Of a DNA stretch of 64,000 bases, positions 15,699 to 26,810 are shown piece after piece (within the stretch, counting starts at the first letter, position 1; each line of letters starts with the position of its first letter). The stretch is taken from NCBI RefSeq assembly GCF_001426085.1, contig NZ_LMRR01000010.1, positions 1-64,000 on the forward strand. Reading direction: 5' to 3'. The notes under the pieces are model-generated. The model searched no databases and had not been told where the DNA came from. It saw only the letters and a program-made list of their open reading frames with translations. The translations under genes were made by a program, and so were the position numbers. Source of the stretch: Rhodococcus sp. Leaf278 (lineage in GTDB: Bacteria > Actinomycetota > Actinomycetes > Mycobacteriales > Mycobacteriaceae).

Positions 15699-17321
15699 TT
15701 AGCTGACTACGACGTCCTCGAGGACGATGTCGCCGGTGTTGTCGATCTTCACGTCGGAGACGCGATCGGACCACACTGCCTGGTTCAGGCCGTAGAACAG
15801 CGGCGTTGCGGGCATCTGCTGGAACAGGATGTCCTCGGCCTTCTGGTAGTCCGCCGTCGCAGCTTCGATGTTCTCGGCGTTGTTGCCCTCTGCGAGAGCG
15901 GCGTCGAAAGCCGGGTCGCTGAAGAACGTGGCGTTGCTACCGGCCGGCGGCAGTGCCGCGGAGGAGTACAGCGGAGACAGGAAGTTGTAGATCGACGGGT
16001 AGTCCATGATCCAGCTCGAGCGGAACGGGCCGGTCATACCCTTGGCGTCCTGCAGCGGTAGGTACTGAGCGAACTGCAGATCGCCGCGCAGTGCGTAGTC
16101 GACACCCAGGTTCTCGCGAATCTGGTTGCCCACGGCCGTCATCCACGAGTCGTGTCCGGCGCCGGCGTTGAACCACAGGTCCACCGGCTGGCTGCGATCG
16201 AAGCCGGCCTCGTCGAGCAGACGGTTGGCCTCGTCGGCGTTGAGCTCGCAGGTGGCACCACAAGCGTCCTCGCGGTAGCCCTCGACCACGGGAGAGGCGA
16301 AGGAATCGGCGGGGGTACGGGTGTCGGTGAAGATCGCCGTCGCGATGGCCTGGCGATCGATGGCCATCGAGAATGCCTTGCGCACGTTCGGGTCCTGGAA
16401 CCGCGGGTCGTACGTCGGGAAGCCGAGCGAGGTGATGTCGGGACGGGCGCGATCGGCGTAACGATCACCGAACTGATCTCGCGCAGTGGCCCAGGCGTCC
16501 TCGGGCAGATCGAGCATGATGTCGAGTCCACCGCCCTGAATATCGTTGTAGCCGGTGTTCAGCTCGGTGTAGACCTTGAAGTTGACGCCTGCGGACTTGG
16601 CGGCATTGTCGCCTGCGTAGTCGTCGTACTTGGTGACGGTGAAGCCCTGCCCGGGAACGAAGTCCGAGTCGGCCTTGAACGGGCCGTTACCGATCGGGCG
16701 TGCACCGAATGCCGTCGGGTCGGCGTAGAACGCCTCCGGCAGCGGATCGAACGCGGTGTAGCCGAGTGTCAGCGGGAAGATTGCGAACGGTCCGTTGAGC
16801 TTGACGGTGAAGGTCGTGTCGTCGACGACGTTCAATCCGCTCAGTTCGGTCGCGGCGGGCGCGGCGGTGTCGCTGCCCTGCAGATCTGCGTAGCCTTCGA
16901 TGTTCTCGAAGAAGTAGGAAGCACCGAAAGCGTTGGTGCTCAACGCATTGTAGCTCCACGCCTTGGTGAAGGACTCCGAGGTGACGGGAGTGCCGTCGTG
17001 GAACGTCCAGCCGTCCTTGAGCTTGACGGTCCAGGTGATGTTGTCCTCGGACTCGACGGACTCCGCAACACCGTTGTACTCGACGCTGTTGTCTTCGTCG
17101 TTGAACGTGACCAGTGGAGTGAAGAGCGCCTTGAGGACCTGGCTGCCTTCGCTCTCGGTGGTGTTTCCGGGAACCAACGGGTTCTCCGGCTCACCGATGT
17201 AGATGCTGTAGATCCCGTCGGCGCTGCCGCTGGAGCTCGAGCCTCCACCGCCACACGCGGCGAGCAGGCTCGCACTCATCAGCACAGCCGTGGTGACTAC
17301 CGCGGCACGTTTGATACGCAA
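15699..17321 (-). CDS. dppA: Dipeptide-binding lipoprotein DppA (SBP family 5)
   Basis: A 540-residue extracytoplasmic solute-binding protein. The signal peptide ends in the lipobox LLAAC (Cys 23), followed by a Gly/Ser linker, so it is a lipoprotein anchored outside the membrane. Family-5 features include YIGEPENPLVPGNTTE, VKLKDGWTFHDGTPVTSESF (typical of oligopeptide binders) and FSMAIDRQAIATAIF. It captures peptides for DppBCD. Translation starts at TTG (17321), with GGAGG about ten bases upstream. It is the first gene of the dpp operon. Confidence 0.93.
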   Translation of the reverse strand: MRIKRAAVVTTAVLMSASLLAACGGGGSSSSGSADGIYSIYIGEPENPLVPGNTTESEGSQVLKALFTPLVTFNDEDNSVEYNGVAESVESEDNITWTVKLKDGWTFHDGTPVTSESFTKAWSYNALSTNAFGASYFFENIEGYADLQGSDTAAPAATELSGLNVVDDTTFTVKLNGPFAIFPLTLGYTAFDPLPEAFYADPTAFGARPIGNGPFKADSDFVPGQGFTVTKYDDYAGDNAAKSAGVNFKVYTELNTGYNDIQGGGLDIMLDLPEDAWATARDQFGDRYADRARPDITSLGFPTYDPRFQDPNVRKAFSMAIDRQAIATAIFTDTRTPADSFASPVVEGYREDACGATCELNADEANRLLDEAGFDRSQPVDLWFNAGAGHDSWMTAVGNQIRENLGVDYALRGDLQFAQYLPLQDAKGMTGPFRSSWIMDYPSIYNFLSPLYSSAALPPAGSNATFFSDPAFDAALAEGNNAENIEAATADYQKAEDILFQQMPATPLFYGLNQAVWSDRVSDVKIDNTGDIVLEDVVVS

Positions 17322-17766
17322 GGAAAATCCTCCATCCAGATGTGAACACGGGGTCGTCCGTGCTCAGTTCCTCGGGCGCGACGCCCGGGGATTCGTGGGC
17401 GACCGCATGGCACGGCAGGTGAGCCGTTCCAACGATCTGATGGAACGAACTTTAGACACATCCTGATACGAACATGTGAACTCCCCCAGTTTTTGCTGAC
17501 CCACGAGTAAGTCGGAAACATGATCGAAACGTTTCGGCAAGTCGATTTCTCACAGTGCGGACAGAGCCGTCGAGACGGCGTCCTGCGAGCGACGCCGATG
17601 ACCGCCCACCGTGCGGAAACTACCGATCACCGCAGATCAGGGGGTTGCAGGCGATTGCAACGGTGCGATCGCCATCACATGTGACTACCCTCACCAGTGG
17701 CTCGAGACCGGCTGTCGAATGCCGTTTCATGGGCGAAAAGCATCGGACGAAAGAGAGCTATTCGAG
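17322..17766. promoter_or_regulatory. Divergent dppA/acs regulatory region
   Basis: A 445-base gene-free interval between the divergent dppA and acs genes. It contains a perfect 12-base palindrome, CGAAACGTTTCG (17525-17536), two TTGCA repeats (TTGCAGGCGATTGCAA, near 17645-17660) and a CRP-like site (17680-17695). The palindrome resembles a LacI- or TetR-type operator but I cannot assign its regulator. I could not fix the dppA promoter with confidence. Confidence 0.55.
17680..17695 (+). promoter_or_regulatory. CRP/GlxR-type binding site upstream of acs
   Basis: TGTGACTACCCTCACC matches the actinobacterial CRP consensus TGTGA-N6-TCACA at nine of ten fixed positions. Its centre is about 80 bases before the acs ATG. 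A TCGAAT hexamer at 17715-17720 could be the -10 of a promoter with the site near -41, an activating position. Crp itself is encoded at 26811. Confidence 0.65.
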
Positions 17767-19710
<1,944 letters not shown>

Positions 19711-19718
19711 GCGCTCCG

Positions 19719-19768
19719 CGCATGTGCACGGAACTTCGTAGTGGGCTACGAAGTTCCGTGCACATGCG
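19719..19768. terminator. Perfect 23-bp hairpin between convergent acs and MFS genes
   Basis: Arms 19719-19741 and 19746-19768 are perfectly complementary over 23 bases with a TGGG loop; each arm contains TGCACGGAACTTCGTAG or its complement. No U-tract follows on either strand. The element at 36546-36587 shares the sequence pattern with paired substitutions in both arms. It probably ends transcription from both directions. Confidence 0.75.
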
Positions 19769-19780
19769 GCGCCAGCCGCT

Positions 19781-21151
19781 CTACACGCTGTCGAGCGACC
19801 GGTCTCGCGTTTCCTTCATGATGATCAGCGAGATCAGCGTCAACGATGCAGCGATGGCCAGGTAGACGCCCACCCAGCCGACGCCGTAGGAACTCACCAG
19901 CCAGGTTGCGATGAACGGGGCCACTGCGGCTCCGAGGATCGACGCGGTGTTGTACGAGATTCCCGAGCCGGTGTAACGCACGTTGGTCGGAAACAGCTCG
20001 GGCAGAACGGCACTCATGGGTCCGAACGTGAGGCCCATCAGTCCGAGGCCGACGCACATGAACACCAGCATCTTGCCTGCCGACGCGGACGACGGGTCGG
20101 CGAACCAGTGGAACGACAGACCGAACAGCACGATCGCTGCGGTGATGACGATGAGCGTCGGACGTCGGCCGTACTTGTCGGCGAGCAGCCCGGCGACCGG
20201 GATCAGGGCCGCGAAGAACAGCACCGCGATGAGCTGGAGCTCGAGGAAGTCGGTGTACGGAATGGCCAGCTTGGGACCGTTGACGTCGGCCACCTTGCCT
20301 GTTCCGTAGCTGACCACCCACGTGGTCATGATGTAGAACAGCGTGTAGGTGGCGAGCATGACGAAGGTACCGATGATCAGCTGACGCCAGCTGGTCTTGA
20401 ACACCTGAGCCAACGGGGTCTTGACCTTCTGGCCGCGCTCGACGGCCAGCTTGAACACCGGCGTCTCCTCGAGCTTGAGCCGGACGTACAGGCCGATGAT
20501 CACCATGATCGCGCTGAGCAGGAACGGGATGCGCCATCCCCACGTGAGGAACGCATGGTCGGTGCCGGAGTTCGCGGAGTCGTAGCCGGTCGCGATGACG
20601 ATGAGCAAGAAGATGCCGTTGGCGAAGAAGAAGCCGATGGGCGCGCCCAACTGCGGGTACATCGCTGCCCAGGCTCGCTTACCCGGCTTGGCGGTCTCGG
20701 TGGCCAGCAACGCCGCACCACTCCACTCACCGCCGAGGCCGACGCCCTGGGTGAACCGCATGATCGCCAGCAGAGCCGGCGCCCACAGACCCGCTGCGGC
20801 ATAGGTCGGCAGGAGTCCGATCGCAAACGTCGCGACACCCATCGTCAGCAGGGACCCGACGAGGGTCGCCTTGCGGCCGATGCGATCACCGAAGTGGCCG
20901 AACAGAATAGAGCCGATGGGTCGTGCGACGAACGCCAAGCCGAACGTCGCGAACGACGCCAGCAGCGCGGTGGTGTCGTTGCCCGCGGGGAAGAACAAGC
21001 GGGGGAAGACGAGTACCGCGGCGGTGGCATAGATGTAGAAATCGAAGAACTCGATCGACGTGCCGACCATCGAGGCGATCACGATGCGTGACCGAGGCAC
21101 CTGGGGTGCGGGAATTGCGCCGTCGTCCGTGACGGCGTGTGGTGAACTCAC
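19781..21151 (-). CDS. MHS-family MFS transporter
   Basis: A 456-residue major-facilitator protein of the metabolite:H+ symporter family (ShiA/ProP/KgtP group) with about twelve helices. Landmarks are SMVGTSIEFFDFYIYATAAVLVF in helix 1, GHFGDRIGRKATL between helices 2 and 3, RFTQGVGLGGEWSGA, and LADKYGRRPTL in the second half. The substrate is probably an organic acid or zwitterion such as shikimate or a dicarboxylate, but sequence alone does not decide. It replaces the protease gene found here in M. tuberculosis (Rv3668c), next to acs, so an organic acid used with acetate metabolism is conceivable. Confidence 0.88.
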   Translation of the reverse strand: MSSPHAVTDDGAIPAPQVPRSRIVIASMVGTSIEFFDFYIYATAAVLVFPRLFFPAGNDTTALLASFATFGLAFVARPIGSILFGHFGDRIGRKATLVGSLLTMGVATFAIGLLPTYAAAGLWAPALLAIMRFTQGVGLGGEWSGAALLATETAKPGKRAWAAMYPQLGAPIGFFFANGIFLLIVIATGYDSANSGTDHAFLTWGWRIPFLLSAIMVIIGLYVRLKLEETPVFKLAVERGQKVKTPLAQVFKTSWRQLIIGTFVMLATYTLFYIMTTWVVSYGTGKVADVNGPKLAIPYTDFLELQLIAVLFFAALIPVAGLLADKYGRRPTLIVITAAIVLFGLSFHWFADPSSASAGKMLVFMCVGLGLMGLTFGPMSAVLPELFPTNVRYTGSGISYNTASILGAAVAPFIATWLVSSYGVGWVGVYLAIAASLTLISLIIMKETRDRSLDSV

Positions 21152-21394
21152 GAATTGCTCCTGAAGAGGGAAGTTCCCTGAAAATTACCTGATGAACACC
21201 TGAGAATTTCACGCCCCCGGTCCGTTCGTTGCCGATTCGTGCAAGATTTCCGTGTTTGTCTCGGCCGGCGGGGAGGTAACCATCGGCGGGCCGAGCATCG
21301 CTCGCCCGCCGCGTAGCGGTTAATCTGCTACCTAGGCACTACTGTCGATACGATCCGCAAAACACCGAGCAGAGCGATTACAAGGGGTCGAGAG

Positions 21395-21889
21395 TTGAGC
21401 GTCAGCAATGACAAGGGATACGGAAACGGCGTCCCGAACACGATTTCGTCGATACCTCTGACCGATGTCGATGCGCGCACCCCTGGTAGCGCCAGCATCG
21501 GAAATCTCGTCAAGGACGCCACCACTCAGGTCTCGACGCTGGTGCGCGCCGAAGTCGCTCTCGCCAAGGCCGAGGTCACCGGCGAGGTCAAGAAGGGTCT
21601 GCAGGGCAGCGTCTTCTTCATCATCGCGCTGACGGTGCTGCTGTTCAGCACGTTCTTCTTCTTCTTCTTCGCCGCCGAACTGCTCGACGTGTGGCTGTAC
21701 CGCTGGGCGGCCTTCCTCATCGTGTTCGCGGTCATGGTGTTGGCGGCGGCGCTGTTCGGATTCCTGGGCTACCGCAGAGTCAAGAAGCTGCGCAAGCCCG
21801 AGAAGACCATCGACTCGCTCAAGCAGGCGTCGACGGTACTGCCGAACCAGCACGACTCCATCCCCGGAATTCCCGGCTACAAGAAGTAG
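21395..21889 (+). CDS. Holin-like (phage holin family) membrane protein, Rv3669 homologue
   Basis: A 164-residue protein with a cytoplasmic N-terminus containing the family region SIGNLVKDATTQVSTLVRAEVALAKAEV (amphipathic helix) and two transmembrane helices (FFIIALTVLLFSTFFFFFFAAELL and FLIVFAVMVLAAALFGFLGY). A basic tail follows. Despite the family name there is no phage context; these proteins are general actinobacterial envelope proteins of unknown role. Translation starts at TTG (21395) with AAGGGG nine bases upstream. Six TTC codons in a row encode a phenylalanine run at the end of helix 1. The next gene begins 24 bases later. Confidence 0.82.
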   Translation: MSVSNDKGYGNGVPNTISSIPLTDVDARTPGSASIGNLVKDATTQVSTLVRAEVALAKAEVTGEVKKGLQGSVFFIIALTVLLFSTFFFFFFAAELLDVWLYRWAAFLIVFAVMVLAAALFGFLGYRRVKKLRKPEKTIDSLKQASTVLPNQHDSIPGIPGYKK

Positions 21890-21913
21890 TCGACGCCCGG
21901 CGAGTCGAGCAGT

Positions 21914-22846
21914 ATGAATCAACCCGATCCGTCCACCGTCCGCTACCCGGGACGATGGATCCATCGTGATATCCACGCCAACGGAATCCGGTTCCACATC
22001 GTCGAAGTCGGCGAACACGAACCGAACGCGCCCCTGGTGGTCCTGCTGCACGGCTTCGCCGACTTCTGGTACTCGTGGCGACACCAACTCGATGCACTCG
22101 CCGGGTCCGGTGTCCGCGCCGTCGCCGTCGACCTGCGTGGGTACGGCGATTCCGACAAACCCCCACGCGGATACGACGGTTGGACCCTGGCCGGCGACAT
22201 CGTCGGCCTCATCAGAGCTCTCGGCTACCCGAACGCCACATTCGTAGGACACGCCGACGGCGGATTGGTCTGCTGGGCCAGCTCGGCGCTGCATCCACGT
22301 CTGGTGCGCTCGATGGTGCTGATCAACGCCCCGCACCCCATCTCCCTGCGACGTGCAGTGTTGAAGGATTCCGCCCAACGCGCGGCTCTGCTGCCGCACT
22401 TCGTTCGCTATCAGGTTCCACTGCGGCCCGAGAGGTTGCTGACCCGTCGAGGCGGCAGCGCGGTGGAGGAACTGATGCGAAGTCGAGCCGGGTCCGCCTG
22501 GACGAGCACCGAGGATTTCGCAGACACCGCAGCCAGGATGAGCTCCGCCATCCGCATTCCCGGTGCCGCACACTCTGCGCTCGAATATCAGCGCTGGGCG
22601 TTCCGCAGCCAGTTCCGCTCCGACGGCCGCCGCTTCATGGATGCAGTCGACGTACGCACCTCGATCCCGGTCGTGCAGATCAGCGGTGACCTCGACCCGT
22701 ACGTGCTGCCCACCACCCTCGATCGGGATCGGCACTGGGCCCCGGGTCTGACGCGTCGAACGGCGCGGGACGTGGGGCACTACGTGCACCAGGAAGCCCC
22801 GGACGTGGTGTCCGAGGAGATCCTGCGGGTCGTGCGCGAGAACTAG
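21914..22846 (+). CDS. ephE: Alpha/beta hydrolase, epoxide hydrolase EphE-like
   Basis: A 310-residue alpha/beta-hydrolase. LLHGFADFWYSWRHQ is the oxyanion-hole HG motif, LRGYGDSDKP the typical following loop, and GHADGG the nucleophile elbow with Asp as nucleophile, as in epoxide hydrolases and dehalogenases rather than serine esterases. The catalytic His is in RDVGHYVHQE. Position and size match Rv3670 (ephE). It probably hydrolyses a lipid or xenobiotic epoxide in the cytosol; the substrate is unknown. It is in the same transcription unit as the holin-like gene and convergent with marP. Confidence 0.85.
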   Translation: MNQPDPSTVRYPGRWIHRDIHANGIRFHIVEVGEHEPNAPLVVLLHGFADFWYSWRHQLDALAGSGVRAVAVDLRGYGDSDKPPRGYDGWTLAGDIVGLIRALGYPNATFVGHADGGLVCWASSALHPRLVRSMVLINAPHPISLRRAVLKDSAQRAALLPHFVRYQVPLRPERLLTRRGGSAVEELMRSRAGSAWTSTEDFADTAARMSSAIRIPGAAHSALEYQRWAFRSQFRSDGRRFMDAVDVRTSIPVVQISGDLDPYVLPTTLDRDRHWAPGLTRRTARDVGHYVHQEAPDVVSEEILRVVREN

Positions 22847-22856
22847 TCAGCACGCC

Positions 22857-24047
22857 CTAGACGATGCAGTCGCCGGTACCCACCGACACCGGCGCATCGA
22901 AGCTCTGCGCCAACTCGTCCGCGATCTCCGACGCCGTCAGTACGAATCCCGTGTCGGGGTCGTCGACGGCGGCACCGAACACGACACCGAGAACCTCACC
23001 GGACGAGTTGACCAGTGGTCCACCGGAATTACCCTGTCGGACCGACCCACGCACCGTGTAGACCTCGCGTTGTACGGTGCCGGTGCGGTAGATGTCGGGG
23101 CCGCTGAGGTTGATGATTTCGCGTATCCGCGCCGGGCTCGCCGTGTAAGGCCCGCCGCCGGGGTAACCGAGCACGATGGCGTCGGTACCGGATTCGGCCG
23201 GGGCCGGAGCGAAATTCAGCACCGGCGCTTGGAGCTGCGAAACCCGAAGCACCGCAACGTCTTCTTCGGGGTCGAACAGTACGACGTCGGCGTCGAGCGG
23301 GCCGTTGGGCGAATCGACGGTCACCTCGGACGTCCCTGCCACAACGTGCGCGTTGGTCATCACCAGGTCGGACCCTACGACGAAGCCGGAGCCTTCGAGG
23401 GCCTTCTGGCAACTCGGGGCAATGCCGTTGATCTTGATGACGCTCGACGCCAGCGTCACCGGAATCGGACCCGCTGCGATGCCGGAGTCCGGAGCTGCGA
23501 CGTCGACAACCGGCGTGCGACCGAACGGTCCGATGACATCCGGCAGTCCGGAGGTGTCGAGCAGCGCCGAGAATTCCTTGGGCACCTGACGCAACCAGTC
23601 GGGTGCCACCTCGTCGACCTTGCCCAGGACAGTCGAGCCGCGCACCGCGCTGGCGACCTCTGGCTGCGACGACGACGTCAACGGAATGGCCAGCAGCCAC
23701 GCGGCAGCGAGAACGGCCGCGGCCTGCAAACCTGCCCCGATCGTGCTGTCCACGGATCTGGCTGCGCGCGAATGTATTCCGCTGCGCAGCGCGCGACCCA
23801 GAACCATGCCGGCTACCTCACCGACGATCACCAACACCACGATCAACGCGATACCGACGAACACCCGCGTTCGCGAACCGTCGACGTGTTCGAGCACGTG
23901 CGGCGCTACCAGAATGCCGGCGACGGCCCCGAGCACGACGCCGAGAAACGCCAGCGCCGACGCCACCGCACCCTGCCGCCATCCCGATGTTGCCGCCAAC
24001 AGCGCGATGGCGACCACCGCGATATCTACCCACCCTGAACCCGTCAC
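22857..24047 (-). CDS. marP: Membrane-anchored periplasmic serine protease MarP
   Basis: A 396-residue protein: four N-terminal transmembrane helices (CvpA-like region, residues about 5-130), then a trypsin-like protease domain outside the membrane. The catalytic triad is visible as TNAHVV (His), DVAVLRV (Asp) and QGNSGGP (Ser). Cys residues in APSCQKAL and in the last residues GTGDCIV could form the disulfide known in mycobacterial MarP. MarP protects against acid and oxidative stress by processing cell-wall hydrolases. GTG at 24047 overlaps the TGA of the upstream Nudix gene; it is the last gene of a four-gene operon (nth, thioredoxin-like, Nudix, marP). Confidence 0.92.
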   Translation of the reverse strand: MTGSGWVDIAVVAIALLAATSGWRQGAVASALAFLGVVLGAVAGILVAPHVLEHVDGSRTRVFVGIALIVVLVIVGEVAGMVLGRALRSGIHSRAARSVDSTIGAGLQAAAVLAAAWLLAIPLTSSSQPEVASAVRGSTVLGKVDEVAPDWLRQVPKEFSALLDTSGLPDVIGPFGRTPVVDVAAPDSGIAAGPIPVTLASSVIKINGIAPSCQKALEGSGFVVGSDLVMTNAHVVAGTSEVTVDSPNGPLDADVVLFDPEEDVAVLRVSQLQAPVLNFAPAPAESGTDAIVLGYPGGGPYTASPARIREIINLSGPDIYRTGTVQREVYTVRGSVRQGNSGGPLVNSSGEVLGVVFGAAVDDPDTGFVLTASEIADELAQSFDAPVSVGTGDCIV

Positions 24048-24757
24048 CGATCGAGCCTCGCTCCTACCGCAGTCAAGCTGGCCTCCAGATCGCGTATGTC
24101 CCCCGTGTCCCATTCGGACTCCCAGCCCGACACAGCGAGCAGGCCCGCCAGAATACCGCCCGTGAATCCCCACACCAGCATTCCCTGTACCGAGAAGGCC
24201 GGGCCCTGGTAGCCGGCGGGGTGCCGCACCTGGAATCGGTTGTCCGGATCGAGCAACTCTTGCAACGGAACTCGCACCACGCGCTCGGTTTCACCTGCAT
24301 CGACAACCCGAACCGGGCTCGGCGATTGCCAGTACGAAAGCACTGGAACCACATCGAAGCGCGACGGCGGCACGTAGATCCCGGGCATCGTCGCCAGCGG
24401 CACGACTCCGGCGGGGTCGAGACCGGTTTCCTCCTGCGCCTCCCGCAGCGCCGTTCCGATGGGACCGCCGTCGCCGGGATCGGTAGCACCACCGGGGAAG
24501 GCGATCTGTCCGCTGTGATCACGCAGCGTCGACGCGCGCTGGGTCAGCAGCACGTCGGCGTCGGCGGGTAACCCACCGGGAGCGGTCGGATCAGCGGCTT
24601 CCGGCCCGCCGAACAGCACCAACACCGCTGCGGAACGGGTTCGGTCGGCCGGCTGGGCTTGCCGCTGCAACACCGGGTTGATACCGGTGGTGTCGGTCAG
24701 TCCGCCGGCGCTGCCGGCGACGTCGAGCATGCGCCCGAGCCACTCGGGTGCGCTCAC
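24044..24757 (-). CDS. CoA pyrophosphatase-type Nudix hydrolase, Rv3672c homologue
   Basis: A 237-residue Nudix protein. The box reads GGATDPGDGG...ALREAQEETGLD (about residues 89-111), preceded by LLTQRASTLRDHSGQIAFPGG, which matches the NuCoA signature LLTxRSxxLRxHxGQVxFPGG of CoA diphosphohydrolases. It would cleave CoA or its derivatives into 4'-phosphopantetheine and 3',5'-ADP. The GTG start overlaps the stop of the thioredoxin-like gene and marP starts inside its own stop. Confidence 0.9.
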   Translation of the reverse strand: MSAPEWLGRMLDVAGSAGGLTDTTGINPVLQRQAQPADRTRSAAVLVLFGGPEAADPTAPGGLPADADVLLTQRASTLRDHSGQIAFPGGATDPGDGGPIGTALREAQEETGLDPAGVVPLATMPGIYVPPSRFDVVPVLSYWQSPSPVRVVDAGETERVVRVPLQELLDPDNRFQVRHPAGYQGPAFSVQGMLVWGFTGGILAGLLAVSGWESEWDTGDIRDLEASLTAVGARLDR

Positions 24758-25416
24758 GACGCGACTCCGAGGTTCTCGCGCACGGCGTCGGCAATCTCGT
24801 CGACGCTTCTGAAGGGTTGAGGTAGCACCTTGGCGACAGTGCCATCCGCAGATATCAAAACGGATACGGGCAGCACGTTCGGCGCTCCCACCGCAGCCGC
24901 GACGCGCCCGCCGCCGTCCTGAACTCCGGGCAGAGTGACCCCGTAATCGGTGAGCCTCGTCAGGCCGTTGGCCTCGTTGGCGTCGTTGTGCACCGTCAGC
25001 ACGGCGACGGAATCACCTGCCCGCTGCGCGTATTGCTGCAGGTACGGCAATTCTTCCGCGCAGGGTCCGCACCAGTAGGCCCAGATGTTCAGCAGCGCGG
25101 GTCGGCCGGCCAGTGCCTGGCCCAGATCGACGGACGAGCCGTCGCCGATGCATTCGAGGGTGATGCCCGCCAACGGGCCCGCTGCGTTGCCCGACGGCGT
25201 CGGGCACGGGGCGAGACCGGCGTTCTGCCTCAACGGTGCGAGGGCCTCGGGCGTGTCCGCGGCCCGGCGCTCGGCCGTCGACGGTGCACGCTGCCCCAGA
25301 CCGGGACCGTCCGAGGACGCCTCGGCAGGAGTTTCGCTTCGCGGCCACAGCGCGTAAACCATCCCGACGACGAGAATGAGCGCAACCAGAGACCAGCGGA
25401 GAGCGGCCTTGTTCAC
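24754..25416 (-). CDS. Membrane-anchored thioredoxin-like protein (ResA/TlpA type), Rv3673c homologue
   Basis: A 220-residue protein with an N-terminal uncleaved signal anchor ([19 protein letters not shown]) and an extracytoplasmic thioredoxin fold with the redox motif [11 protein letters not shown]. The cis-proline region is [10 protein letters not shown]. It is probably a periplasmic thiol reductase or oxidase; Cys residues in APCP and LECIG are conserved-looking extras. It is coupled by GTGA overlaps to nth upstream and the Nudix gene downstream. Confidence 0.88.
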   Translation of the reverse strand: MNKAALRWSLVALILVVGMVYALWPRSETPAEASSDGPGLGQRAPSTAERRAADTPEALAPLRQNAGLAPCPTPSGNAAGPLAGITLECIGDGSSVDLGQALAGRPALLNIWAYWCGPCAEELPYLQQYAQRAGDSVAVLTVHNDANEANGLTRLTDYGVTLPGVQDGGGRVAAAVGAPNVLPVSVLISADGTVAKVLPQPFRSVDEIADAVRENLGVAS

Positions 25417-26180
25417 GACACGATTCCGGCAAGAGCGAGGAGGTGATCGGTCTCAGGGCCCCTCACCAGAGCTGCTGCGGCGGCCGGATCGGTCGGACCG
25501 AGACCGAACGACGGGCAGTCCTTCGCGAGGACACACACCCCGCACGCCGGTGTACGGGAGTGACACACGCGGCGACCGTGAAATATGACGCGATGCGAGA
25601 GCAGCGTCCACTCTTTTCGCACGATCAAGGCACCGACCGCGTGCTCGACCTTGACGGGGTCCTCTTCCTCGGTCCACTGCCAGCGCCGCACCAGGCGGCC
25701 GAAATGCGTGTCGACGGTGATGCCGGGAACGTCGAACGCATTGCCGAGAACGACGTTGGCCGTCTTGCGGCCGATACCGGGCAGCGTGACGAGGTCCTTC
25801 AGGTTTGCAGGCACCTTGCCGTCGAAGTTCTCCAGCAGTTTCTGCCCTAGCCCGATCAGTGAGTTGGCCTTGTTCCGGTAGAAACCCGTGGTTCGGATGA
25901 ACTCCTCGAGTTCGGTGCGGTCCGCCTCGGCGTAGTCGCGGGCTGTGCGGTATCTCACGAACAGTGCCGGCGTGACCATGTTGACGCGCTTGTCGGTGCA
26001 CTGCGCCGACAGGATGGTCGCCACGGCCAGTTCGAGGGGCGTGGTGAAGTCGAGTTCGCAGTACACGTGCGGAAAGGCGACCCCGAGCGTCCGGTTCATT
26101 CGCCGAGCTCGACGCACGAGCCCGAGGTGCGTCTCCTCGCGTTTGCGCACGTCGGGGCGTTTCGGAGCTGTCGAATCCAC
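25413..26180 (-). CDS. nth: Endonuclease III (DNA glycosylase/AP lyase)
   Basis: A 255-residue base-excision repair enzyme removing oxidised pyrimidines and cutting AP sites. The helix-hairpin-helix [13 protein letters not shown] carries the catalytic Lys and [11 protein letters not shown] the catalytic Asp. The C-terminal iron-sulfur motif C-X6-C-X2-C-X5-C reads [17 protein letters not shown]. The GTG start gives 25 extra N-terminal residues relative to the E. coli enzyme. It is the first gene of the operon leading to marP. Confidence 0.96.
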   Translation of the reverse strand: MDSTAPKRPDVRKREETHLGLVRRARRMNRTLGVAFPHVYCELDFTTPLELAVATILSAQCTDKRVNMVTPALFVRYRTARDYAEADRTELEEFIRTTGFYRNKANSLIGLGQKLLENFDGKVPANLKDLVTLPGIGRKTANVVLGNAFDVPGITVDTHFGRLVRRWQWTEEEDPVKVEHAVGALIVRKEWTLLSHRVIFHGRRVCHSRTPACGVCVLAKDCPSFGLGPTDPAAAAALVRGPETDHLLALAGIVS

Positions 26181-26272
26181 TCCACAACTGTACGGACAAG
26201 AATGCGTAACGTTCGTCGCGGCAGCAGCGGACCGTGTTTGTATCGAGATCTTTTCGGTGTTAACTGGCCGGT

Positions 26273-26542
26273 ATGCAAGGACTCGCCGTGGTGCTCTTTC
26301 CAGTACTACTCATGCTCTTCGCACTCGCGATGGAACGAGTCGAGTTCCGGCTCAGCAAGCTCGGCGTCCGGGAGCAGGAAGTACAGGAATTCCTCGATCA
26401 GGCGAGCAAGTCCGAGGTCGCCACACTGGCCAGCGATGGGTTCCCACACGCGCTGGCGCGGTTCAATACCCGCAAGCGTCGGCAGACCCCTCCGCGGACC
26501 ATCGACACGCGCGACGGCATGGTCGACCAACGCGCCAGCTGA
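26273..26542 (+). CDS. Small single-pass membrane protein, Rv3675 homologue
   Basis: An 89-residue protein with an N-terminal transmembrane helix ([21 protein letters not shown]) and a soluble tail [14 protein letters not shown], then a basic Arg/Pro-rich end. It lies between nth and crp as Rv3675 does in M. tuberculosis. Function unknown. Confidence 0.7.
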   Translation: MQGLAVVLFPVLLMLFALAMERVEFRLSKLGVREQEVQEFLDQASKSEVATLASDGFPHALARFNTRKRRQTPPRTIDTRDGMVDQRAS

Positions 26543-26810
26543 GCAACGGTTTCGTCCGATAAGTCGCGATTTCCATGAATTTTCGGTGAACGGGAACACA
26601 CGCTCATTCGCTCTGGCAACCTGTGGTGGCGTCGATCACTCGGTTTCGACCGAGTCGAAGTAGACTCCCCTGAGGTAATTGTTGTGTTTGGACATTGCAC
26701 CGGCTTCGACGCCTGAACTGCTCCCGCGGTTCGGTGGGTGGCACGACTGTGTACAAACGCCTTCGATGGTGCGGGTTTGCCGCATCGTCGACATCCATAA
26801 AGGAGCGCAA

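Noticed and set aside
21395-21889. Holin-family gene as evidence of a prophage
   Set aside because: No lysin, capsid, integrase or other phage gene nearby; the protein is a conserved chromosomal Rv3669-type gene.
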